A stretch of DNA of 64,000 nucleotides from Gaetbulibacter_A aestuarii (GTDB lineage Bacteria > Bacteroidota > Bacteroidia > Flavobacteriales > Flavobacteriaceae), in the NCBI RefSeq assembly GCF_039537665.1, contig NZ_BAABAY010000001.1, forward strand, positions 1,798,001-1,862,000, given 5' to 3'. The notes under the pieces were generated by a model, which worked only from the letters and a program-made list of their open reading frames with translations, searched no databases and was not told the origin of the DNA. Made by a program: the position numbers and the translations under genes. This document shows positions 7,972 to 15,056 of this stretch, in pieces; position 1 is the first letter of the stretch, and every line of letters starts with the position of its first letter.

Positions 7972-8002
7972 AAAAAAAAAGACACCCAAAACGGGTGTCT
8001 TT
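7972..8002 (-). terminator. Intrinsic terminator of the blaI-blaR1 operon
   Basis: GACACCC (7981-7987) pairs with GGGTGTC (7993-7999). On the minus strand the hairpin is followed by a run of nine T, as expected for the leftward blaR1 transcript ending at 8029. Confidence 0.85.
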
Positions 8003-8028
8003 AAAATCTTTAAAATTGAGGATTAATT

Positions 8029-9681
8029 TTATTTCTTGGTCGTGATTTCCACAACGCCGTCCTCAGCTTTTTTACCGTATTTTTTAATTGCAGAATCGCC
8101 TTTTAAAACATTGATCTTTTCGATATCCTCCGGCATTAAAAGTTGAATCTCACTATTGTCGACAACTTTTCCATCTAAAACAAACAATGGCTCTTTGCCT
8201 GACGCCGTTGTAACTGATACCTTTTCCGTATCATCTTTATCTACATCTCTAACCACGATGCTTTTCGGACTTTCGTCCTCTACAATTAGGATGGTTTCAG
8301 CTTCAGTATCATTGTCATTTTTGTTTTTATTCTTGTTCTTCTGCTTGTTATAACCAACTACAGAGATCGCCTTCTTCTCGTCTTCGTTATTTTTAACTTT
8401 TCGAATTACAATTTTTTGTTCATCATTGTTAGAGGAACTTATGGTGTAAGCCCCTTCCTTAGTAGATTTCAACTTACTAACCTTATATTTCATAGCCGCA
8501 TTTCCAATAGATAGGCCTTTACCATTTTTGTCAAATGAGATCTTAATAACAGCAATGGGTGTATCCGAATTATAATTGTAGTTAGCATTCGAATCTTCAG
8601 ATTTTGCGTCGATTTTTATGGCAACAATTTCACCTTCATTGTTTCTTTGTAAACCTTTAATTTTTAAAGTAACTCCATGCTCTTTTGCATTGGCAACAAA
8701 GCCATCCAGTTCAGCATCTGAAGTGTTTTTAGTGATCACATAATTTACGTGCTCCTGTAATTTCTTAGGTTCAGATATTTTCTGTGTTTCTTCCGACTTT
8801 TTAAAAAGTGGTGGAACTGCTTTTGTTTCTGGCAATTTTTGGTCACTACTTTGTGGTTTCTGCGGCGCTTCACTGGTTAAATAAACAGTTTTCGTATTAA
8901 AACTCATTAGAAATAATGCGAGTACCGGAATTACCAAGGCATACTTGATTTGGTTGATCTTTTTTGATTTTGATTGTTGTAACATAATGATTCGTTTTTT
9001 GATTAATGAATTATAAAAAGGATTACTTAAAGCAAATTGGTACTTTGGAAAACTTGTTTTAAGTAATGTGTATTGATAACTTTTTTTACACTGCGATTTC
9101 TGAATTGCTGTTTGGTCTGCTATAAATTCCAGGTTCTGTTTAAGGGCTTTATTATAAAACCATATAAATGGATTAAACCAAAGAACAATGCAGCTTATTT
9201 GTCCAATTAGGATGTCTACAGAATGATTTTGAAACGCGTGCACTTTTTCATGCATAATGATCTGCTCTAGTTCCGGTTCATTGAATTGCTGGGGGTTATA
9301 AACGATCCAGTTGAAAAAAGAGAATGGAGCAATATTTTTAGTCGTTTCAACAATTTTATATTGGCCCAGATTTCTTTTTTTATGGGTAAAAATGAGATGT
9401 CCTAGAGAGGAAAGCTGAACTGAAAAGCGCATAAAGAAGATGAGTGTACCAATACCATAAATAAGAAAAATTGTATCTAAAATAGAGTGGGACTTAGGTT
9501 CAGTCGTTAAAGGTACCGCCACATTTTGATCTGCCACGGTGCTTAATTCCACAGCCGGAAGCGTCACATAATTTGGGATCACAATAAAAGGAATCACAAA
9601 GGCCGTGATAATTCCCATTAATAAAAACCAGCGATTTTTTTCAAAAAATGTTTCCCGCTGCAATAGTCCCTTGTAGCACAA
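8029..9681 (-). CDS. BlaR1-like M56 membrane metallopeptidase/receptor with C-terminal TonB-plug-like tail; 5' end interrupted by an amber codon
   Basis: The body has hydrophobic helices, the zinc-peptidase motif HEKVH at about residue 145, a further helix near 260 (YALVIPVLALFLMSF), a long polar periplasmic region, and a C-terminal domain (PLFVLDGKVVDNSEIQLL to the GVVEITTKK end) resembling a TonB-receptor plug. M56 proteins sense signals outside the cell and relieve a BlaI-type repressor, which is encoded just upstream. Three in-frame ATG codons (9729-9721) overlap the blaI stop, but the next codon is TAG (9720-9718). After it the frame continues LLKVSVVTGIFYLCYKGLL, which looks like the normal first transmembrane helix. 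The only start after the amber is TTG at 9681, which would lose that helix. The gene is therefore either damaged, misread in sequencing, or started unusually. Confidence 0.75.
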   Translation of the reverse strand: MCYKGLLQRETFFEKNRWFLLMGIITAFVIPFIVIPNYVTLPAVELSTVADQNVAVPLTTEPKSHSILDTIFLIYGIGTLIFFMRFSVQLSSLGHLIFTHKKRNLGQYKIVETTKNIAPFSFFNWIVYNPQQFNEPELEQIIMHEKVHAFQNHSVDILIGQISCIVLWFNPFIWFYNKALKQNLEFIADQTAIQKSQCKKSYQYTLLKTSFPKYQFALSNPFYNSLIKKRIIMLQQSKSKKINQIKYALVIPVLALFLMSFNTKTVYLTSEAPQKPQSSDQKLPETKAVPPLFKKSEETQKISEPKKLQEHVNYVITKNTSDAELDGFVANAKEHGVTLKIKGLQRNNEGEIVAIKIDAKSEDSNANYNYNSDTPIAVIKISFDKNGKGLSIGNAAMKYKVSKLKSTKEGAYTISSSNNDEQKIVIRKVKNNEDEKKAISVVGYNKQKNKNKNKNDNDTEAETILIVEDESPKSIVVRDVDKDDTEKVSVTTASGKEPLFVLDGKVVDNSEIQLLMPEDIEKINVLKGDSAIKKYGKKAEDGVVEITTKK

Positions 9682-9725
9682 ATAAAAAATTCCTGTAACT
9701 ACGCTAACTTTTAATAACTACATCA

Positions 9726-10088
9726 TCATTTATTGTTTTTTTCAATCAGATTAATGATCTCCTTTAGTTCGTCAACACTTATTTTTTCTTCCTCAGCAAA
9801 GAACGACACCACATTCTTATACGAATTATCAAAAAAATTGTGAATGGCTGCTTTCATAAATTTCTTTTTATAATCCTCCAAACTCACAATGGGATAGTAC
9901 TGATGGGTTTTTCCGTAGGCATTATGCGCGACATAGCCCTTGTCTTCCAAATTTCTAACAATGGTCGATAAAGTATTGTAATGCGGTTTCTCTTCTTTTA
10001 TTTCAGCCAAAACATCCTTCACAAAAGCCTTTTCAAGCCTCCAAATGATGTGCATAATTTCTTCCTCCTTATTGGTTAATTTTTCCAT
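9726..10088 (-). CDS. blaI: BlaI/MecI/CopY-family transcriptional repressor
   Basis: This 120-residue protein has an N-terminal winged helix (LTNKEEEIMHIIWRLEKAFV, with recognition segment PHYNTLSTIVRNLEDKGYV) and a C-terminal dimerisation region, the standard plan of BlaI/MecI. The Tyr-Asn-Thr-(L/V) element is the conserved recognition helix. Such repressors bind palindromic TAGT-ACTA operators and are cleaved upon signalling from the paired M56 receptor. The TGA stop overlaps the ATG triplets of the receptor gene (ATGA coupling). A matching palindrome covers the promoter at 10227-10262. Targets beyond its own operon are unknown; no beta-lactamase is in the window. Confidence 0.9.
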   Translation of the reverse strand: MEKLTNKEEEIMHIIWRLEKAFVKDVLAEIKEEKPHYNTLSTIVRNLEDKGYVAHNAYGKTHQYYPIVSLEDYKKKFMKAAIHNFFDNSYKNVVSFFAEEEKISVDELKEIINLIEKNNK

Positions 10089-10109
10089 AAACTCATACTA
10101 TTTAAAAAG

Positions 10110-10214
10110 GTTAAGGCGTTTCGCCTTGCGGCATCGGCCTATCCGCAACAATCTTTTTATGCCGAAACATAAAAAGGATATATGATACTATTTTTGCCTG
10201 CAGGCCTAACGCGA
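10110..10214 (+). repeat. Structured dispersed repeat, copy 1
   Basis: This copy shares its architecture with 14870-14974. It begins with GGCGTT and the hairpin AAGGCG/CGCCTT, then ATCGGCCTATCCGC, then the 9-bp hairpin CTTTTTATG/CATAAAAAG, and it ends with the palindrome GCCTGCAGGC and CTAACGCG. The outer GGCGTT and AACGC can pair. It lies in the 5' untranslated region of blaI, between its promoter and start codon. Confidence 0.6.
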
Positions 10215-10217
10215 GTT

Positions 10218-10225
10218 CAAATGTA
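10218..10225 (-). promoter_or_regulatory. Promoter -7 element of blaI-blaR1
   Basis: On the minus strand this reads TACATTTG, an exact TAnnTTTG match. TTG at 10248-10246, 20 bases upstream, fits the -33 position. The spacer is occupied by the operator palindrome. Confidence 0.6.
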
Positions 10226-10226
10226 A

Positions 10227-10262
10227 AACTATTTTTGTAGTTATACAACTATAAAAATAGTT
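10227..10262. promoter_or_regulatory. Probable BlaI operator, 36-bp near-perfect palindrome
   Basis: The arms AACTATTTTT and AAAAATAGTT flank the core TAGTTATACAACTA. Only two of the 18 symmetric base pairs break the symmetry. It spans the -33 to -7 interval of the blaI promoter, exactly where a repressor would block RNA polymerase. TAGT/ACTA half sites are characteristic of the BlaI family. Confidence 0.7.
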
Positions 10263-10364
10263 ATTTAACTAAAATTATAGTTTTTAATAAAAGTTTAATA
10301 AACTACACTGTAAAATTTTTCAGGATTCACTATTTAACATTTATCTTCGCAAAAAAGATTTTTT

Positions 10365-11321
10365 ATGGACATCGTTTGGGTGGTTTTAGGATTCATACTT
10401 CTCGTTATTGGTGGCGAATATTTAGTAAGATCCTCAGTAGCCTTATCCTTTAAATTTAATATCTCTCGAATGGTCATTGGGATGACCGTGGTGTCCTTCG
10501 CTACGTCAACCCCAGAACTTTTGGTAAGTCTTCAGGCGGCTATTTCCGGTTCTCCGGATATCGCCATAAATAATGTTGTAGGGTCTAATATTGCCAACAT
10601 CGGACTTGTTCTTGGTCTTACCGCATTGGTAGGTTCCATTACTGTCGATAGGTCTTTTTACAAGATCAATTGGCCGGGCATGATGCTGTTCTCCATAGTA
10701 ACTTATTACTTTTTGATAAACGATCGATTACTATCGCAAATTGAAGGCCTTATTTTATTCATTGGATTATTTGCGTTTTTATTCATTTTAATTAAGCAAA
10801 CCAAAAAGACCGAAATTGCCGAAGAAGTGGATGAAGCACTTTCCATAGTTTCTAATTTCCGTATTGCTATTTGGTTGATCATTGGTGCCACGACACTGTA
10901 TTTTGGCAGCGAATGGCTAGTGGATGGCGCCAAAGGTATAGCCTTATCTATGGGCGTAAGTGAAGCCGCCATAGGCGTTTCATTAATTGCCATAGGAACC
11001 AGTGTTCCGGAACTGGCAGCTTCAATTATTGCTGCAGCAAAACAGGAAAAAGCCATTTCATTAGGGAATTTAATCGGCTCTAACATTTTTAATATAGGAT
11101 CTGTACTTGGTCTTACGGCCATTATCAAACCTATCCCGGTTTCTGCTCCGGAAATCTTATCGAACGATATTTTCTGGATGCTTGGCTTTTCAGCGGTTTT
11201 AGTGCCTTTAATTTTGATTCCAAAGCGCTTGGAAATTGGCAGAATTAAAGGATTCTTTTTAGTTTTTGGCTATTGTATCTTCATGTATTTATTATTTACC
11301 TCAGATAGTGTAAAACTTTAA
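10365..11321 (+). CDS. Calcium/cation antiporter of the CaCA family (YrbG-like)
   Basis: This 318-residue integral membrane protein has about ten helices. The two inverted alpha repeats that form the ion sites are clear: FATSTPELLVS to VVGSNIANIGLVLG (about 45-90) and GTSVPELAAS to LIGSNIFNIGSVLG (about 205-250). The acidic loop (EIAEEVDEA) separates the halves. Members exchange Ca2+ for Na+ or K+ (or H+) across the inner membrane. A -7-like TATCTTCG lies just upstream. The gene is monocistronic and ends at a terminator shared with the convergent glutamine synthetase gene. Confidence 0.9.
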   Translation: MDIVWVVLGFILLVIGGEYLVRSSVALSFKFNISRMVIGMTVVSFATSTPELLVSLQAAISGSPDIAINNVVGSNIANIGLVLGLTALVGSITVDRSFYKINWPGMMLFSIVTYYFLINDRLLSQIEGLILFIGLFAFLFILIKQTKKTEIAEEVDEALSIVSNFRIAIWLIIGATTLYFGSEWLVDGAKGIALSMGVSEAAIGVSLIAIGTSVPELAASIIAAAKQEKAISLGNLIGSNIFNIGSVLGLTAIIKPIPVSAPEILSNDIFWMLGFSAVLVPLILIPKRLEIGRIKGFFLVFGYCIFMYLLFTSDSVKL

Positions 11322-11334
11322 ACAACACATAAAA

Positions 11335-11364
11335 AAAAAGTGCTTCCCAAGGAAAGCACTTTTT
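11335..11364. terminator. Bidirectional terminator between the antiporter and GSII genes
   Basis: AAAAAGTGCTT and AAGCACTTTTT form the stem around CCCAAGGA. The A and T flanks serve both convergent genes. Confidence 0.8.
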
Positions 11365-11388
11365 GAACAAAACGTCTTACTGAAATTA

Positions 11389-12411
11389 TTAAACTTTCGC
11401 GGATTTAACAGTTTTAATAATTCTTGCAGCAATTTTATAAGGATCACCATTTGATGCCGGTCTTCTATCTTCTAACCATCCTTTGTAACCTCTTTCTACG
11501 GTTGCAATTGGAATTCTAATAGAAGCACCACGGTCTGATACACCCCAGGAGAAATCAGTAATCGCAGCAGTTTCGTGCTTACCGGTTAAACGTTGGTCGT
11601 TAAACTCACCATAAACAGCGATGTGTTCAGCAACAACAGGTCGGAAAGCTTCACATACTTTAGCGTAAACTTCTTTATCGCCACAGGTTCTTAATAACGA
11701 GTTAGAGAAGTTAGCATGCATACCTGAACCATTCCAGTCCATATCTTTTCCAAGTGGTTTTGGGTGATATTCAATATAGTATCCGTATTTTTCAGTTAAT
11801 CTTTGTAGTAAGTAACGTGCAACCCAAATTTCGTCTCCGGCTTTTTTGGCACCTTTTGCGAATAACTGGAATTCCCATTGTCCGCAAGCTACTTCTTGAT
11901 TGATACCTTCAAAGTTCAATCCGGCAGCAATACACATATCAGCATGTTCTTCCACTAAATTTCTACCGTGTGTGTTTTTACCACCAACAGAGCAGTAATA
12001 CATTCCTTGTGGAGCCGGATAACCACCTATAGGGAATCCTAAAGGTAATTGTGTTTTGGTATCCATTATGAAATACTCTTGCTCAAAACCAAACCAGAAA
12101 TCATCATCTTCGTCATCAATTGTTGCGCGACCATTAGAAACGTGTGGTGTTCCGTCCGGATTCATTACCTCTGTCATCACTAAATAACCATTCTTTCTTT
12201 CAGGATCAGGATAAATAGCGACTGGTACTAAAATACAGTCAGAAGAACCACCCTCAGCTTGTTTTGTGGATGAACCATCAAAAGACCAGTTATCGATTTC
12301 TTCTAAAGTGCCTTTAAAATTTTCGTGTTCTTCAACCTTAGTTTTACTCCTTAAATTTTGAGTTGGAAAGTAACCATCTAACCAAAGGTATTCTAATTTA
12401 ATTTTTGCCAT
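11389..12411 (-). CDS. Glutamine synthetase type II (eukaryote-like)
   Basis: This 340-residue enzyme makes glutamine from glutamate, ammonia and ATP. It is much shorter than type I (about 470) and has GSII signatures: YLWLDGY near the start, NWSFDGSSTKQAEG (beta-grasp domain), the metal-binding glutamates in FWFGFEQEYF and GQWEFQLF, and SGMHANFS. Flavobacteria often carry this eukaryote-type enzyme, which is usually explained by ancient transfer. It is divergent from a type III enzyme at 12681, so both probably share regulatory DNA in the 269-base gap. Confidence 0.9.
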   Translation of the reverse strand: MAKIKLEYLWLDGYFPTQNLRSKTKVEEHENFKGTLEEIDNWSFDGSSTKQAEGGSSDCILVPVAIYPDPERKNGYLVMTEVMNPDGTPHVSNGRATIDDEDDDFWFGFEQEYFIMDTKTQLPLGFPIGGYPAPQGMYYCSVGGKNTHGRNLVEEHADMCIAAGLNFEGINQEVACGQWEFQLFAKGAKKAGDEIWVARYLLQRLTEKYGYYIEYHPKPLGKDMDWNGSGMHANFSNSLLRTCGDKEVYAKVCEAFRPVVAEHIAVYGEFNDQRLTGKHETAAITDFSWGVSDRGASIRIPIATVERGYKGWLEDRRPASNGDPYKIAARIIKTVKSAKV

Positions 12412-12449
12412 AATGTCTATTTTATAAATAAGATATTTTTGATATGCAA

Positions 12450-12457
12450 CAAATATA
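12450..12457 (-). promoter_or_regulatory. Promoter -7 element of the GSII gene
   Basis: The minus strand reads TATATTTG, an exact TAnnTTTG match, 39 bases upstream of the GSII start codon. Confidence 0.55.
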
Positions 12458-12636
12458 AATCATTCTACACAGACTATAAATTTTAAGGGGGTATTTTAAT
12501 AAATACTTAGTCAATTTTTATTTAAACCCTATTTTTTTGGGGGATACATTAAAAAAAGCCTATTTATTTAAATGATTTTTGAAAAATTATTAAAAAAGTT
12601 TTTTCAAATTATCCTCATTTAAACCAAACATCTCGT

Positions 12637-12644
12637 TATTTTTG
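12637..12644 (+). promoter_or_regulatory. Promoter -7 element of the GSIII gene
   Basis: TATTTTTG lies 36 bases before the GSIII start. Together with the GSII promoter at 12450 it defines a divergent control region. A small inverted repeat (GTATTT/AAATAC, about 12490-12506) and G-rich patches lie between the two promoters; their role is unknown. Confidence 0.5.
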
Positions 12645-12680
12645 TAGTCAAAGTTTTTTAAAAATTCAAACCACAAACCT

Positions 12681-14867
12681 ATGGCTACTTTAAGATTTCA
12701 CGCAGTTAAAAAATCCATGGCCCACAAACCTATATCATACACGCCAAAAGGCCGTCGCTCCGACATTTTTGGTCAAAATGTTTTTAATGAAAATACCATG
12801 CGGCAATACCTCACTAAGGATGCCTTTGAAAATGTGATCAACGCTATTAAAGACGGTAAAAAAATAGACCGCTCTGTAGCAGATCAGGTAGCCTCCTCCA
12901 TGAAAGATTGGGCGCTTACTAAAGGCGTAACGCATTACACGCATTGGTTTCAACCGCTTACCGGCGCCACTGCTGAAAAACATGATGCTTTTTTTGAAAC
13001 TTTAGGTGAAGGCTTATCCATTGAAAAGTTCGACGGGAACCAACTTGTCCAACAAGAACCAGACGCTTCCAGTTTCCCTAGTGGGGGAATTCGCAACACT
13101 TTTGAAGCCCGTGGTTACACGGCCTGGGATCCCAGTTCTCCGGCCTTTATATATGGTACAACGCTATGTATACCAACTATTTTTGTCGCTTATACCGGCG
13201 AGGCTTTAGATTATAAAACACCACTATTACGCGCCTTGAATGCTGTGGATAAAGCGGCAACAGAGGTCTGCAAATATTTCGATAAGAATATAAAAAAGGT
13301 AACCTCGTCTTTGGGCTGGGAGCAGGAGTATTTTTTAATAGATAAATCATTGGCAGCGAGCCGCCCGGATATTACCCTTACGGGTCGAACGTTGCTAGGT
13401 CATGCCCCGGCAAAAGGGCAACAACTCGATGATCATTATTTCGGTTCCATCCCAAATCGAGCGCTTAATTTTATGCGTGACCTGGAAGATGAATGTATGT
13501 TGCTCGGAATTCCTGTAAAAACACGCCATAACGAGGTAGCGCCTAACCAGTTCGAACTGGCGCCTATTTTTGAGGAGGCAAATTTGGCTGTAGATCATAA
13601 TTCTTTACTCATGGATATTATGGGACGCGTAGCTTCGAAACATCATTTTAAAGTTTTACTTCACGAAAAACCATTTGCAGGAATCAATGGTTCTGGAAAA
13701 CATAATAACTGGTCCTTGTCTACCGATACCGGAGTGAATCTGCTCAAGCCTGGAAAAACACCTATGAGCAATCTTCAGTTCCTGACCTTTTTTGTGAACA
13801 CCATCAAAGCGGTACACGACCATGAAGAGCTGTTGCGAGCTGCCATTGCATCAGCCAGTAACGATCATCGTTTAGGTGCAAACGAGGCACCACCGGCAAT
13901 TCTTTCCGTATTTATAGGAACGCAACTTACTAAAGTTTTGGATGAACTTGAAGGCGTAACCAAAGGTAAATTATCACCGGAAGAAAAAACCGAACTAAAA
14001 CTCAATGTCATCGGTAAAATCCCGGATGTGCTTCTAGATAATACAGATAGAAACCGGACCTCTCCATTCGCTTTCACCGGTAATAAATTTGAATTCCGGG
14101 CGGTTGGTTCTATGGCAAATTGTGGTAACCCCATGACGGTTCTCAATACCATTGTAGCTAAGCAACTCAAGGATTTTAAAATTGAGGTAGATAAACTTAT
14201 CGATAAAAAAGACCTCAAAAAGGATGAGGCTATTTTTAACGTTATTCGTGAGTATATCAAAGCCTCCAAAAATATTTTATTCGAAGGTAACGGTTATAGT
14301 GAAGCCTGGGAAAAAGAAGCGAAAAAACGTGGCTTAAGTAATAACAAAACCACGCCTGAGGCACTTAAAGCCAAGATCTCTGAAAAGGCTCTGAAGCTTT
14401 TTCAGGATTTAGACGTAATGAGTGAGATCGAAACCAAAGCGCGTTACGAGATCGAGATCGAGGCATACAGCATGCACATCCAGATCGAAGGTCGGGTTCT
14501 CGGTGATATTGCACGAAACCATATTGTTCCAACCGCAGTGAAGTACCAGAATGTCCTTATTGAGAATGTTCAGGGTCTTAAAGCGATTTTCGAAGGCGAA
14601 TTCAAAAATATAGCCAAAGAACAGATCGGACTTATTCAGGCCATTTCCGAACATATTGAAGGCATCAATACCAATGTTACTAAAATGATCACTGCTCGAA
14701 AAAAGGCGAATGCCATCGAAAACCCGGAAGAAAAAGCATTAGCCTATTGCCACAAAGTAAAACCACTTTTTGACGATATACGATATCATTGCGACAAACT
14801 GGAATTACTTGTAGATGATGAGGTTTGGCCACTCACTAAGTATAGAGAACTTTTATTTACCAGATAG
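12681..14867 (+). CDS. glnN: Glutamine synthetase type III (GlnN)
   Basis: This 728-residue protein has the length typical of the large type III enzymes of Bacteroidota and cyanobacteria. Visible signatures include GWEQEYFLIDK (metal glutamates), NQFELAPIFEE, the substrate-loop motif GINGSGKHNNWS, and NRTSPFAFTGNKFEFRAVGS. It catalyses ATP-dependent glutamine synthesis in the cytosol as a dodecamer. It is divergent from a type II isoenzyme, giving the organism two unrelated-in-sequence ways to assimilate ammonia. The ATG at 12681 gives a normal family N-terminus. A structured repeat follows directly after the stop. Confidence 0.92.
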   Translation: MATLRFHAVKKSMAHKPISYTPKGRRSDIFGQNVFNENTMRQYLTKDAFENVINAIKDGKKIDRSVADQVASSMKDWALTKGVTHYTHWFQPLTGATAEKHDAFFETLGEGLSIEKFDGNQLVQQEPDASSFPSGGIRNTFEARGYTAWDPSSPAFIYGTTLCIPTIFVAYTGEALDYKTPLLRALNAVDKAATEVCKYFDKNIKKVTSSLGWEQEYFLIDKSLAASRPDITLTGRTLLGHAPAKGQQLDDHYFGSIPNRALNFMRDLEDECMLLGIPVKTRHNEVAPNQFELAPIFEEANLAVDHNSLLMDIMGRVASKHHFKVLLHEKPFAGINGSGKHNNWSLSTDTGVNLLKPGKTPMSNLQFLTFFVNTIKAVHDHEELLRAAIASASNDHRLGANEAPPAILSVFIGTQLTKVLDELEGVTKGKLSPEEKTELKLNVIGKIPDVLLDNTDRNRTSPFAFTGNKFEFRAVGSMANCGNPMTVLNTIVAKQLKDFKIEVDKLIDKKDLKKDEAIFNVIREYIKASKNILFEGNGYSEAWEKEAKKRGLSNNKTTPEALKAKISEKALKLFQDLDVMSEIETKARYEIEIEAYSMHIQIEGRVLGDIARNHIVPTAVKYQNVLIENVQGLKAIFEGEFKNIAKEQIGLIQAISEHIEGINTNVTKMITARKKANAIENPEEKALAYCHKVKPLFDDIRYHCDKLELLVDDEVWPLTKYRELLFTR

Positions 14868-14869
14868 AT

Positions 14870-14974
14870 TTGGGCGTTTCGGTTGCGCTTTATGGCGCAA
14901 CCGTCGGGCTTTCCGCGCTACACGGTAGCTTGCTCCAATCCCTGCCTGCCGGCAGGCAGGCCTAACGCGGGCTT
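14870..14974 (+). repeat. Structured dispersed repeat, copy 2
   Basis: It contains GGGCGTT, the 8-bp hairpin GGTTGCGC/GCGCAACC, then GTCGGGCTTTCCGC, then the perfect 20-bp palindrome CCTGCCTGCCGGCAGGCAGG at 14941-14960, and ends CTAACGCGGGC. The order of parts matches copy 1 at 10110. It is GC-rich against AT-rich surroundings and creates a false N-terminal extension of the purM frame (from 14883). Confidence 0.65.
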
Positions 14975-15031
14975 AGCAAATTCAAAAGGTATTTATCCAT
15001 TTTTAGGATATACATTTTTAAAATATTACAT

Positions 15032-15039
15032 TACTTTTG
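15032..15039 (+). promoter_or_regulatory. Promoter -7 element of purM
   Basis: TACTTTTG, a TAnnTTTG match, lies 17 bases before the chosen purM ATG. This supports that start rather than the long upstream extension through the repeat. Confidence 0.55.
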
Positions 15040-15056
15040 CATCACAATCCAAGCCA

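Noticed and set aside
14883..15056. N-terminal extension of purM by 58 codons
   Set aside because: It translates the GC-rich structured repeat; the promoter match at 15032 and the family start place the true start at 15057.
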